DNA of 64,000 nt from Actinokineospora auranticolor (GCF_002934265.1 NZ_PTIX01000002.1:62001-126000), one strand, 5' to 3'; shown: positions 26,332-34,849, counted from the first letter of the stretch. Notes: generated by a model not told the origin, from the sequence alone. Numbers and translations are program-made.

Positions 26332-26796
26332 GTGGCCGGTTTCGAAGAGTGGGTGGACAGCCTGTGGGAGCACAGCGAGGTGGGGTTCCGGGTGGCGGGC
26401 GCGGGCACGCGGACCTGGTTGGCGGGGGTGTACCAGGGCCACGGTGAGATCAACGGCCGGTGGCTGCTCGACCTGGTCGACCAGCGCCGCGCCGAGGTCG
26501 CCGCGCTCACCTTCCCGGTGGTCGACGTCGAGTTCGGCGGCACCGGCCGCATCCGGCGCGACGGCCGCGACCTCTACGCGGCCGACACGCTGCTGACCGC
26601 CGTAGACCGCGAGGCGTCGATGGTGGAGATCGCGGAGGCGCTGCAAGAGGACGTGGCCCACCACGACTGGGTGCTGGTCCCGACCTGCCCGGTCCACCAG
26701 TACATCGGCATGCACCCGCGCCTGTACCACGACCAGGCGCGCTGGCACTGCGCCGTGGGCCAGCACGCGCCCCGGCGCATCGGCGACGTGCCGTGA
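26332..26796 (+). CDS. Conserved hypothetical protein, 154 residues
   Basis: The GTG start is picked because GGGGGAGG lies six bases upstream. The product begins VAGFEEWVDSLWEHSEVGFR and has an acidic-aromatic composition, with VLVPTCPVHQYIGMHPRLYH near the end. It appears soluble and cytoplasmic. I recognise no domain. It stands alone between the ABC exporter and the convergent thiamine ATPase gene. Confidence 0.7.
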   Translation: MAGFEEWVDSLWEHSEVGFRVAGAGTRTWLAGVYQGHGEINGRWLLDLVDQRRAEVAALTFPVVDVEFGGTGRIRRDGRDLYAADTLLTAVDREASMVEIAEALQEDVAHHDWVLVPTCPVHQYIGMHPRLYHDQARWHCAVGQHAPRRIGDVP

Positions 26797-26801
26797 GCGG
26801 G

Positions 26802-27830
26802 TCAGCCGTCGGCCCCGATGACGGAGACGCCGTCGGGGTCGACGGCGAGGGTCACCGCGGCGCCGACCGGAGGGGTGGCGGCGACCGGGGCCACGGCGTC
26901 GAGGGTCCGATCGCCGACGGCGACGGTCAGCCGGACGTGGTCGCGGCGGTGGACCCGCGCGGTGACCTCGCCGGACAGGGGGCCGTCGCCGACCTTCAGC
27001 GCGGTCGGGCGTAGGCCCAGTCGGACGGCGCCGTCCGGTGCCCAGGGGAGGTGGATCGGCCCGAGGTCGGTGTCCACCTCGCCCTGCTGGGCCTTGCCGT
27101 CGAGGAAGGTGCCGCAGCCGAGGAACTCGGCGGTGGACTCGTCGGCTGGACAGCGCCAGACGTCGTCCGGCTGTCCGGTTTGGACGATGCGGCCCGCGCG
27201 CATCACGGCGACGCGGTCGGCGAGGGTGAAGGCCTCGTCGTGGTCGTGGGTGACGACCAGGGCCGTGGTGCCCGCCGTGCGCAGGAGCCGGGCGAGGTCG
27301 ACGGCCAACTGCTCCCGCAACGCTCTGTCCAAAGCGGACAGTGGCTCGTCGAGCAGCAGCAGCCGGGGCCGGGGCGCGAGCGCGCGGGCCAGTGCGACCC
27401 GCTGCTGCTCACCGCCGGACAGCTCGGTCACCCGGCGCTTGCCGTAACCGCCCAGGCCGACCAACTCCAGCAAAGACTCGACCCGCGCGTCGCGTTCGGC
27501 CCGCTCGACCCCGGCCATGCGCAGCCCGAAGGCCACGTTCCCGGCGACGTCGCGGTGCGGGAACAGTTGCCCGTCCTGGAAAACCAGCCCGAACCCGCGC
27601 TTGTGCACCGGCACCCCGGCGAGGTCGGTCCCATCCCAACTCACCCGACCCGCAGCGGGCTCCAGGCCCGCGACGGCACGCAGCAACGTCGACTTCCCGC
27701 AACCGGACGGCCCCAGCAACGCCACCACCGAACCGTCCGCGATCTCCAGCGAGGCATCCGACACCGCCTCGACCGACCCGAACCGCACGGTCACCCCGTC
27801 AACCCGCAACACGGCGCGCCCTCCCGGCAT
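26802..27830 (-). CDS. thiQ: Thiamine-type ABC importer ATPase (ThiQ/FbpC-like)
   Basis: This 342-residue ATPase has GPSGCGKSTLLRAVAGL (Walker A), VFQDGQLFPHRDV (Q-loop), LSGGEQQRVALARALAP (signature) and LLLLDEPLSALDRALREQL (Walker B). The last ~100 residues form a TOBE-like regulatory domain (GEVTARVHRRDHVRLTVAVG). It should drive the ThiB-ThiP importer encoded upstream on the same strand, but a plus-strand remnant gene (27841-28113) sits between it and thiP. It therefore probably has its own promoter or relies on read-through. Confidence 0.82.
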   Translation of the reverse strand: MPGGRAVLRVDGVTVRFGSVEAVSDASLEIADGSVVALLGPSGCGKSTLLRAVAGLEPAAGRVSWDGTDLAGVPVHKRGFGLVFQDGQLFPHRDVAGNVAFGLRMAGVERAERDARVESLLELVGLGGYGKRRVTELSGGEQQRVALARALAPRPRLLLLDEPLSALDRALREQLAVDLARLLRTAGTTALVVTHDHDEAFTLADRVAVMRAGRIVQTGQPDDVWRCPADESTAEFLGCGTFLDGKAQQGEVDTDLGPIHLPWAPDGAVRLGLRPTALKVGDGPLSGEVTARVHRRDHVRLTVAVGDRTLDAVAPVAATPPVGAAVTLAVDPDGVSVIGADG

Positions 27831-27840
27831 ACTGGATCTC

Positions 27841-28113
27841 GTGCTGACCGTCTTGTTCCCCGGACGCGGCTACCGCGTGACCGCGCCACTGCTCGCCTAC
27901 GCCGCGGAGGCCGCTGAGCGGCTCGGCTACCACACCCATCCGGTCGACTGGCCGGAACCGGTGTCCGAGGACGTCGTCCTGCGCGGGTTGCCCGCCGAGG
28001 TGCTGGAGATCGAGGGCGCCGACCACTCGATGCACGTGCCCGGCCCGATGGCCGCGTCGGCGGCGGTGCTGGGTCAGGTCACGACCGCGGTCGAAGACTT
28101 CCTGAGGCACTAG
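27841..28113 (+). pseudogene. Alpha/beta-hydrolase gene with its middle deleted
   Basis: The 90-codon frame begins VLTVLFPGRGYRVTAPLLAY, the N-terminus of small actinobacterial alpha/beta hydrolases, and ends LEIEGADHSMHVPGPMAASA, the segment holding the catalytic His. About 120 residues that normally lie between them, including the nucleophile-elbow Ser and the acidic residue, are missing, and the junction lies near VDWPEPVSEDVV. The reading frame is kept. An active hydrolase is not possible; it is most likely a deletion remnant. It is the only gene between thiQ and thiP and runs the other way. Confidence 0.72.
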
Positions 28114-29696
28114 AACTCCCCCACCGAGCCGACCCGGAGCCGGTCGACGATCACCACCGCCGCGATCGTGACCAGCATCAGCAGCGCGCACCCGGCGTAG
28201 GCCATCTGGTTGTTCAGCTCCCCCGGCCGCCCCACGAGCCTGCCGATCACGACCGGCAGCGTGGCCGAGTCGGGGCGGGCCAGGAAGCTCGTCGCGCCGA
28301 ATTCGCCGAGGGCTACGACGTAGCCGAAGGCGGTGGCGCCGAGGAAGGAGCGGGCGGCCAGCGGGACGTCGACCTCTCGCCAGACGCGCCAGGGGGAGGC
28401 GCCGAGGGTCGCGGCGGCTTGGCGGAGTCGGTCGTCGATCGAGCGGAGCACGGGTAGCAGCATCCGGATCACCAGTGGTGTCACGACGAGCGCTTGCGCC
28501 AGCGGGACCAGGGCGGCGGAGGTGCGGAGGTCGCCGGGCAGGGCGTCGAGGGTGACCAGGTAGCCGAAGCCGACGGTGACCGCGGAGACACCCAGCGGCA
28601 ACATCAGCGCGGTGTCGACGGATTCCACGATCCCGGGCCGGATCCGGGCCCGCCCCAGGGACACCAGCGCGACGCAGGCGAGGGTGCCGAGGACCAGGGC
28701 GATCAGGGTGGCGTCGGTCGCGGCCCGCAGCGAGTTGACCACGGCCTGCCACCCGGTGACGTCCAAGGAACCCCGGTAGCCACGGCCCGCTAGCGCGCGG
28801 TAACCGTCCAAGCCGGACTCGAACGACCGGGCCACCAGCGTGGCGACGGGTACCAGCAAGGCCGCGACCACGGCATACGCGGCGGCCACCACGACCCATT
28901 CGCCGCCGCTGGGCCGCCGGGCCGTGTCCGCGCGGCCACGCAGCCGCAGGGCCGTAGACCGGCGCCGCACCAAAGCGCCTGCCACGAGCACCGCGACGAC
29001 CGCCACCACCTGCAACAGCGACAGCGCGGCGGCGCCCGGCAGGTCGAACAGCTGGACCGTGCGCAGGTAGATCTCGGTTTCCAGGGTCCCGTACTCACCG
29101 CCACCGAGCATCAGGACCACGCCGAAGCTGGTGGCGCAGAAAAGGAACACGACCGCCGCCGCCGAGCCTATTGCGGGCCGCAGCGCGGGCAGGGTCACCG
29201 CGAGGAACGTCCGGACCCGGGACGCGCCGAGCGCCCGCGCCGCGTCCTCCGCTCGTCTGTCCACATGCGACCACAGGCCCGCCACCGTGCGCGCGACCAC
29301 GGCGACGTTGAAGAACGCGTTCGCCAGCACGATCGCGAGCACGCCCGCCGACGGCAGCAGCGCCCGGAACGCCAGCCCCACGACGACCGTCGGCAGCACG
29401 AACGGCACCATCACCACGGCCCGGACGAACCCGTTGCCGCGCACCGAGGTCCGGGCCAGCAGGAAAGCGACCGGCAGGCCCGCGACGAGCGCGATGGCGG
29501 TGGCCGCGGCGGCCTGGCCGAGGGTGAAGGCGACCAGGTCCCAGGTGCGACCGGCGGTCAGCGCGCGGGTGACGCCCGGGCCGATGCCGAGCCGGATGAT
29601 CGCCGCGACCGGCCACAGGAAGAACACCGCCAGGAACCCCAGCGGCAGCGCGGCGGCCGCCAGGGGCCCCGCTAGCCGCGGACGGCCGCGCGCCAC
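28110..29696 (-). CDS. thiP: Thiamine ABC importer fused permease (ThiP-like)
   Basis: This 528-residue protein carries two binding-protein-dependent permease domains in tandem, as in ThiP and FbpB. EAA-type loops read EDAARALGASRVRTFLAVTL in the first half and RQAAATLGASPWRVWREVD in the second, and about twelve membrane helices are visible. The GTG at 29694-29696 gives a 25-nt overlap with thiB; later starts would remove part of the first helix. Together with thiB and the TPP riboswitch, this makes thiamine the substrate, rather than iron. Confidence 0.88.
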   Translation of the reverse strand: MARGRPRLAGPLAAAALPLGFLAVFFLWPVAAIIRLGIGPGVTRALTAGRTWDLVAFTLGQAAAATAIALVAGLPVAFLLARTSVRGNGFVRAVVMVPFVLPTVVVGLAFRALLPSAGVLAIVLANAFFNVAVVARTVAGLWSHVDRRAEDAARALGASRVRTFLAVTLPALRPAIGSAAAVVFLFCATSFGVVLMLGGGEYGTLETEIYLRTVQLFDLPGAAALSLLQVVAVVAVLVAGALVRRRSTALRLRGRADTARRPSGGEWVVVAAAYAVVAALLVPVATLVARSFESGLDGYRALAGRGYRGSLDVTGWQAVVNSLRAATDATLIALVLGTLACVALVSLGRARIRPGIVESVDTALMLPLGVSAVTVGFGYLVTLDALPGDLRTSAALVPLAQALVVTPLVIRMLLPVLRSIDDRLRQAAATLGASPWRVWREVDVPLAARSFLGATAFGYVVALGEFGATSFLARPDSATLPVVIGRLVGRPGELNNQMAYAGCALLMLVTIAAVVIVDRLRVGSVGEF

Positions 29697-30697
29697 TGCT
29701 CGATCCAGCGCTCCCGGTTGGCCTGGATGTCCTTGGCGGGCAAGGACGCCGGGCTCGGCGGCTGCGGCGCCGCCTGCTGCCACTCCGCGGGCAACGCGAC
29801 GCCTTCGCGCGCGGGGTAGACGTACATGGTCGTCGGGACCTGCTTCTGGAACGGCTCGGACAGCAGCCAGTCCAGCACCTTCTTGGCGTCCTCGGGGTTC
29901 TTGGCGCCGCTGAGCACGCCCGCGTACTCGACCTGGCGGAAGCAGGTGTCGAGCAGGGCCGAGGTGCGTGCCTTGCCGTCGGTGCCGATCTCGGCCGACG
30001 GCGACGAGGCGTAGGAGACGACCAGCGGGCGCGGGCCCTTGCCGGAGGAGCCGGAGAACTCCTGGCTGTAGGCCTCCTCCCAGCCGCTGACGACCTTGAC
30101 GCCGTTGGACTTGAGCCGCTGCCAGTAGCCGACCCAGCCCTGCTGGCCGTAGTGCGCGATGGTGGCGAGCATGAACGCCAGCCCGGGCGACGAGGTCGAC
30201 GGGTCCTCGACGACCAGCATGTCCTTGTAGCGCGGGTCGGCGAGGTCCTCGAAGGTCGCGGGCGGGGTCTGCTCGCGCGCGGCCAGCGGCGTGGGGTCGA
30301 CGTTGACGCAGACGTCACCCACGTCGACGGCGGTGAGGAGGTTGTTGCTGTCGATGCCGTAGCGCTGCGGGCCCTTGTCCGCCTCGGGGCTCTTGTAGGG
30401 GAGGAAGACACCCTGGTCGAGCGCGCGGGAGGCGTAGGTGTTGTCGACGCCGAACGCGACGTCGCCGATGGGGGCGGACTTGGTGAGCACGAGCTGGTTG
30501 GTCAACGCGCCCGCGTCGCCGCTCTTGCGGACGTCGACGGTGATGCCGGTGTCCGCCTTGAACTTCTCCAGCGCCGCCGGGTCGACCCCGAACGAGTCGT
30601 GCGTGACCAGCACCACGGTGCGGGGGCCGTCGCTCGTCCCACCCACCGAACACCCCGCCAGCAGGCCGGTCAGCAGGAGCGCACCCAGTCGACGCAT
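29672..30697 (-). CDS. thiB: Thiamine-binding lipoprotein ThiB
   Basis: This is a 341-residue solute-binding lipoprotein. The signal peptide ends LLAGC (Cys16), and the mature part begins with VVLVTHDSFGVDP, the ThiB-type strand. Later motifs include VGDVCVNVDPTPLA, STSSPGLAFMLATIAHYG and RPLVVSYASSPSAEI, the last typical of thiamine-binding proteins. The ATG has AGGAAGGA five bases upstream. It is the first gene of a unit with thiP, read after a TPP riboswitch, so it should be switched off when thiamine diphosphate is abundant. Confidence 0.92.
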   Translation of the reverse strand: MRRLGALLLTGLLAGCSVGGTSDGPRTVVLVTHDSFGVDPAALEKFKADTGITVDVRKSGDAGALTNQLVLTKSAPIGDVAFGVDNTYASRALDQGVFLPYKSPEADKGPQRYGIDSNNLLTAVDVGDVCVNVDPTPLAAREQTPPATFEDLADPRYKDMLVVEDPSTSSPGLAFMLATIAHYGQQGWVGYWQRLKSNGVKVVSGWEEAYSQEFSGSSGKGPRPLVVSYASSPSAEIGTDGKARTSALLDTCFRQVEYAGVLSGAKNPEDAKKVLDWLLSEPFQKQVPTTMYVYPAREGVALPAEWQQAAPQPPSPASLPAKDIQANRERWIEQWRAAVRG

Positions 30698-30732
30698 CGA
30701 AGTCCTTCCTCGCGCACGTGTGCCACGAGGGA

Positions 30733-30823
30733 CCTCCCTGCGCGGGCATGATCCCGATCAGGTACTCGGACGGTCGAGGGCCGCGTGCCCTCCTCTCAGC
30801 CCGACGCGCGCCGGACTCCCGTG
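30733..30823 (-). ncRNA. TPP riboswitch (THI element)
   Basis: On the minus strand, the conserved parts appear in order: CACGGGAGTCC, then GGGCTGAGAGGAGG, then ACCGTCC, then TACCTGATCGGGATCATGCC, and finally GCGCAGGGAGG. The CUGAGA pyrimidine-sensor and the ACCUGAU-GGAUCAUGCC-GCAGGGAG blocks are those of the thi-box. It ends 35 bp before thiB, so the expression platform probably masks the thiB ribosome-binding site. Confidence 0.95.
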
Positions 30824-30867
30824 GCGCTGATGAGCGTACGCCTGCCGTCCGCGCGAGGATGGGGACC

Positions 30868-31167
30868 ATGGCTGAACTGCTCACTCCCCAGGACATCGGC
30901 AAGGCCCTGGGCGACCTCACCGACTGGACCCTCGACGACGGAGCCCTCAAGCGCGTCGTCGAACTGGCCGACTTCACCCAAGCCATGCTCGTGGTCAACC
31001 GTGTGGCGGAGATCGCCGAGAACGACAACCACCACCCCGACATCGACATCCGCTGGAACAAGGTGACGTTCCGGTGCAGCACCCACTCCGAGGGCGGCAT
31101 CACCGCGTCGGACGTGAGCCTGGCCCGCGAGATCGACGGCGTCGTCGAGGCGGTCCGCCAGGCGTGA
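30868..31167 (+). CDS. Pterin-4a-carbinolamine dehydratase
   Basis: This 99-residue enzyme recycles the 4a-hydroxy form of tetrahydropterin, and the fold also serves as a dimerisation cofactor. The catalytic pattern ENDNHHPDIDIRWNKV, with the paired His and a following TH in FRCSTHSEGGIT, is intact. The ATG at 30868 is preceded by a GAGGATGGGG stretch. It is divergent from thiB, and their promoters share about 45 bp between the riboswitch and this start. Confidence 0.93.
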   Translation: MAELLTPQDIGKALGDLTDWTLDDGALKRVVELADFTQAMLVVNRVAEIAENDNHHPDIDIRWNKVTFRCSTHSEGGITASDVSLAREIDGVVEAVRQA

Positions 31168-31217
31168 GCCTGGGCGCGGTGCGAGCGCCCGGACGGCCGG
31201 ACGCCCGCACCGCGGTC

Positions 31218-32378
31218 TCAGGCGCGGAAGGGGCCGCTGACCTCGTAGGTGATACCCCCGAAGACGGTGCCCGCGCTGCCGCGCTGCGAGGAGAAGTAGA
31301 GCCGCCTGCCGTCCGGGCTGAAGGCGGGGCCGGTGATCTCCGACGACGCCTGGCCCTCCACCCGCAGGAAGGGCGCCACGACACCGTCGCGGGTGATGAT
31401 CGCGATCTCCATGTCCCCGCCGTCCTCCGCGACGAACAGGTCACCGCCCGTGGTGCGGGTGACGTTGTCCACTCCGGTCAGGGTGGCGGTGCCGGGTGGG
31501 ACGAGGGAGTCGTCGTAGGTCAGGGAGATCGTGGAGTCGTTCGCGTTGTAGGCCCACACCCGGTTGTCGCCCTTGGTGGTGAACCAGCAGGTGCCCGCCG
31601 CGTAGTAGCAGCCCTCGCCGCCGTCGAACCGCTTGGCGCCGGGTACCTGTTTGCGGGTGACGATCGGGAAACCGTCCGGGTCGGGGACGCGGCCCCAGGT
31701 GACCGGGCCCTCGGTGAGCGAGTCGGCGGCCTTGAGCACCTCGAGGGTGCCGCTGGAGAGGTCACCCCAGGTGGTGGGCCGGAAGCGGTAGAAGCAACCG
31801 TCCGGGGTGTCCTCGGTCAGGTAGACGTACCCGTGGTCGGCATCGGCCGCGCACGCCTCGTGCTTGAACCGGCCCATCGCGGGCCGCGCGACCGCCGACT
31901 TCCGGTTCCACGGGTCGGTCTCGAACACCCGGCCGTAGTCGATCTCCTCGCAGGAGAGCCAGGTCCCCCACGGCGTGGCACCGCCCGCGCAGTTGACGTT
32001 GGTCCCCGACAGCGTCCGGTACGCGCCGACGACCCGCCCCGCCGCGTCGAACTTGACCGCGCCGACCCCGCCGACCAGCGGAACCTCGCTGTTGGACACG
32101 TAGATCCAGCCCGCGTCGTCGGCGAAGCAGGCGCCGCCGTCTGGCGCGGGGTGCCAGAAGTAGTCCGTGCCGGGCACCTTCTGCCCGGTGCGCGCGATGA
32201 CCCGGCTGGTGAAGCCGAGCGGCAGCCGGATCCCGTTGGCGTCCGGCGCCAGGACCGCCCCGTACGGGCTCGGTCCCGGCTGCGCGGACGCCGCGAACGC
32301 CGTGCCCCACGACGCCCCGCCGAACGCCGCCGCGGCCCCGCCGACCACGGCCACGCGCAGGAAGTCCCGACGCTCCAC
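31218..32378 (-). CDS. Tat-exported PhoX-family (DUF839) protein
   Basis: This 386-residue protein starts with a twin-arginine signal (VERRDFLRVAVVGGAAAAFG), so it is exported folded. The mature part has the PhoX/DUF839 propeller pattern: DYFWHPAPDGGACF, WGTWLSCEEID, RFKHEACAADADHGYVYLTE and GPAFSPDGRRLYFSSQRG. PhoX phosphatases bind calcium and iron through these acidic and Cys residues. The GTG at 32378 is chosen for its GGAGG site and because it places RR at the start. A phosphate-starvation role is likely by family, but no Pho box was identified. Confidence 0.88.
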   Translation of the reverse strand: MERRDFLRVAVVGGAAAAFGGASWGTAFAASAQPGPSPYGAVLAPDANGIRLPLGFTSRVIARTGQKVPGTDYFWHPAPDGGACFADDAGWIYVSNSEVPLVGGVGAVKFDAAGRVVGAYRTLSGTNVNCAGGATPWGTWLSCEEIDYGRVFETDPWNRKSAVARPAMGRFKHEACAADADHGYVYLTEDTPDGCFYRFRPTTWGDLSSGTLEVLKAADSLTEGPVTWGRVPDPDGFPIVTRKQVPGAKRFDGGEGCYYAAGTCWFTTKGDNRVWAYNANDSTISLTYDDSLVPPGTATLTGVDNVTRTTGGDLFVAEDGGDMEIAIITRDGVVAPFLRVEGQASSEITGPAFSPDGRRLYFSSQRGSAGTVFGGITYEVSGPFRA

Positions 32379-32508
32379 TCTCGCCTCCAGGTGCTCGACC
32401 CGTCGCTCGAACGTAACGAGACCGGGTGACACCCAAACGACGACAAAGTGCCTACCGAATGTACGCACGTGCCGTGCTCAAGGGCGGAACCTGCCAAGTG
32501 GCCGGCCG

Positions 32509-33438
32509 TCAGCGGGAGGTGCCCGCCCGGATGCTGCGGACGAAGTCGCCCACCTCGGTGCGCAGCAGCTCGGCCAGGTGGACCAGCCCCTGGCTGTCGC
32601 CGAGGCTGCCGGGGTCGCCCTCCACCGCCCGCGCGATGCCCGCCACCAGCTGGTCCATCTCGCCGATCCGCTGGGCCACGCCGTCGAGCACACCCGCGGT
32701 CTCGCTCACCGCCTCGCGCACCGACTCCACCCGGTGCACGATCGTCTCGCTGGAGTTGGCGGCCTTGTCCGCGAGGTTCTTGACCTCGACGGCCACCACG
32801 TTGAAGCCGCGACCGGCGTCGCCCGCGCGCGCGGCCTCGATGGTCGCGTTGAGCGCGAGCAGCTTGGTCTGCTCGGCGATCTGCGTGATCTCCTCGACCG
32901 ACTGCAGGATCTCCTGGGTGGCGCCGCGCAGCGCGCCGATGGTGTCCACGCCGCGGTTGGACTCGACGACCGCCTGCGAGGCGAACTGGGCCACCCCGCC
33001 CGCCGTCGCGGCCATCTCCGCCGAGGCCGCGGCCAGCTGCTCGGACACCTTCAGCACGGTCGACTCGATCCGCTCGGCCATGCTCAACCGCTCGGCGTTG
33101 GCCGACTCGATGCGCTCGCTGGCCTGCTTGAGGCCCACCCGCGTCGCGTTGATCTGGTCGACGCCCCGCAGGAACGCGCCCTGCATGCCCTCCTGCAGGA
33201 AGCGGCGGTCGTACTGCCCCTTCTCGGCGGCGGCGAGCACGGCGGAGGACTCGCGCACGTAGGCGTCGGTGACGTCGATCAGGTGGTTGATCGCGGTGCG
33301 CACCTCCTCAGCGGCCGGATCGTCCCCCAGCCTCGGCACCCTGGCCTCCAGGTCGCCGCGCGCCACCCGCTCGCAGATGTCGGCGACCGACTTCAGCGGG
33401 ATCGCCGTCGGGGGGACATTGCCGCGCTTGCCGTTCAT
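32509..33438 (-). CDS. Soluble methyl-accepting chemotaxis-type signalling protein
   Basis: This 309-residue protein has no membrane segment. A HAMP-like N-terminus (DICERVARGDLEARVPRLGD) is followed by a long coiled coil with the full receptor tip EQTKLLALNATIEAARAGDA, the site that binds CheA/CheW. Its ATG overlaps the stop of the PAS gene by 4 bp, so the two are co-made and together resemble an Aer-type energy or oxygen sensor cut into two proteins. No che or flagellar genes are in the window, so the output may be something other than chemotaxis. Confidence 0.88.
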   Translation of the reverse strand: MNGKRGNVPPTAIPLKSVADICERVARGDLEARVPRLGDDPAAEEVRTAINHLIDVTDAYVRESSAVLAAAEKGQYDRRFLQEGMQGAFLRGVDQINATRVGLKQASERIESANAERLSMAERIESTVLKVSEQLAAASAEMAATAGGVAQFASQAVVESNRGVDTIGALRGATQEILQSVEEITQIAEQTKLLALNATIEAARAGDAGRGFNVVAVEVKNLADKAANSSETIVHRVESVREAVSETAGVLDGVAQRIGEMDQLVAGIARAVEGDPGSLGDSQGLVHLAELLRTEVGDFVRSIRAGTSR

Positions 33439-33968
33439 CGTGTGCTCCCAGGGGTGATCGACCAGAAGAACTCGTCCCAGCTGCTCCCGCCCAGCTCCTG
33501 CCGCAGCGCCCGCTCGCCGGCGACCAGCGCGTCCCGGCCCGCGGTGGCCCGCTCGGCCGCGAGGACCCGGTCGTAGACGGCCTTGGCCTCGGTGACGGCC
33601 CGCGGCGACGGTGACCGCCGGTTGGAGTGGTAGCCCACGATCGAACCGCGGTCGTCGAACGACGCGGTGACGTGCGCGAGCACCCAGTACTGGGCGCCGT
33701 CCCCGGCCAGGTTGAGCACGTAGGCGAACAGCTCCCGGCGCGCGGACACGGTGTCCCACAGCAGCTTGAACAGGGTCTTGGGCATGTCGGGGTGGCGGAT
33801 GACGTTGTGCGGCTTGCCGATCACCTCGTCCTCGGTGAAGGCCGAGATCCGCAGGAAGACGTCGTTGGCGTAGGTGATGACGCCCTTGGGATCGGTCTTG
33901 GTGACGATCAGCTCGTTCGCGCCGAACTTCCGCTCCACTCCCGTCACCTGGATGGTGCTCTGGCGCAT
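33435..33968 (-). CDS. PAS-domain sensor protein (Aer-like)
   Basis: This is a 177-residue cytoplasmic protein. Residues ~15-125 form an Aer-type PAS domain (TDPKGVITYANDVFLRISAF, KPHNVIRHPDMPKTLFKLLW, and AYVLNLAGDGAQYWVLAHV). The RHPDMP segment is specific to energy-taxis receptors that bind FAD. A helical tail of ~50 residues may dock to the methyl-accepting partner encoded by the overlapping next gene. GGAAGGAG precedes the ATG. Confidence 0.88.
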   Translation of the reverse strand: MRQSTIQVTGVERKFGANELIVTKTDPKGVITYANDVFLRISAFTEDEVIGKPHNVIRHPDMPKTLFKLLWDTVSARRELFAYVLNLAGDGAQYWVLAHVTASFDDRGSIVGYHSNRRSPSPRAVTEAKAVYDRVLAAERATAGRDALVAGERALRQELGGSSWDEFFWSITPGSTR

Positions 33969-34130
33969 CCCCGCTCCTTCCCGCCGCTGCCCCGTCCCAT
34001 CCGACACCGCCCGGGCGACCCGCGCCCGCCCCGACCCGCGATCGAGTCCCGCAAACCCCCCGATCACGTGACGCGCGGACGTGGGTCGCCCGGAAGCTCG
34101 CGCACCACCCCCGGAGCGCGGCGGACGCGG

Positions 34131-34796
34131 TCACTCCCCGCGAGCGCGGAGCGCGGCCTCCACCCGAGCGCGGGTCACCCCCCCGGGGAGTTCGTCGGTT
34201 TCGTTGGCGGCGAGCAGGCCGAGCAGCAGGTGCTCGGGCCAGATCCGCTCGCCGTCGAGGTCGAGCGACTCGCGGTGGGCCAGGTCGAACACCTTCTTGC
34301 CCGCGGGCGCGAACGGCACCGGACCGGACGCCGGGGTGCCGCCGGGGCCGAGTTCGTCGGTGGCCGCGGCGCGGGCGGCGGCGACGTCGGTGGCCAGCGC
34401 GGCGACGTCCGGGTCGCGCAGCAGGGCGAGGAGCAGGTGCCCGGGCCGGATCTCGGTGTGCCCGGCGGTCAGCGCCTCCTCCTGCGACCGCACGACGACC
34501 TGCCGCGCGGCGTCGCTGTAGCGGGCGAAGATCCGCAGGTCCGCCTCGGCGGTGGCGGGCTCGCTGGGCACGAACCGCTTCTGCGCGGCCTGCTTGGAGA
34601 CCCCGATGCTGTCGCCGATGGCGGTCCAGGACGCCCCCGAGTGTCGGGCGCGGTCGACGAAGTGGCCGATCAGGTGGTCGGCCACCTCGTCGAGCCTGCG
34701 CGCGAGCACGACGGCGTCGGCGAGTCGGGTGAGCGGGTCGGCGGAGCGGCCCTCGACGGTGGTGATCAGGTCGCTGAGCTGTGGCGTGGCGTTCAT
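34131..34796 (-). CDS. HTH plus Clp_N domain regulator
   Basis: This is a 221-residue protein. Residues ~45-75 contain a helix-turn-helix (GASWTAIGDSIGVSKQAAQK), and residues ~85-220 carry a pair of ClpA/ClpC N-terminal repeats (EIRPGHLLLALLRDPDVAAL and RIWPEHLLLGLLAANETDEL). There is no AAA+ domain, so it is not a Clp ATPase; it probably binds DNA and a Clp-type partner or substrate. Two copies of a perfect GTCAACC-N3-GGTTGAC operator lie 4 and 33 bp upstream of its start, which fits autoregulation. Confidence 0.85.
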   Translation of the reverse strand: MNATPQLSDLITTVEGRSADPLTRLADAVVLARRLDEVADHLIGHFVDRARHSGASWTAIGDSIGVSKQAAQKRFVPSEPATAEADLRIFARYSDAARQVVVRSQEEALTAGHTEIRPGHLLLALLRDPDVAALATDVAAARAAATDELGPGGTPASGPVPFAPAGKKVFDLAHRESLDLDGERIWPEHLLLGLLAANETDELPGGVTRARVEAALRARGE

Positions 34797-34799
34797 GGC

Positions 34800-34845
34800 G
34801 TCAACCTTAGGTTGACGTTTGACGAGTCGTCAACCTCGGGTTGAC
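34800..34845. promoter_or_regulatory. Twin 17-bp palindromic operators
   Basis: GTCAACCTTAGGTTGAC (34800-34816) and GTCAACCTCGGGTTGAC (34829-34845) are perfect 7-3-7 inverted repeats with centres 29 bp apart. They lie in the 53-bp gap between the HTH-Clp_N start and the end of the doc gene, so they must overlap the promoter of the HTH-Clp_N gene. Confidence 0.75.
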
Positions 34846-34849
34846 GAAT

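Noticed and set aside
26802-30697. Iron(III) transporter assignment for the ThiB/ThiP/ThiQ genes
   Set aside because: The permease and ATPase types would allow it, but the TPP riboswitch and ThiB-specific motifs point to thiamine.
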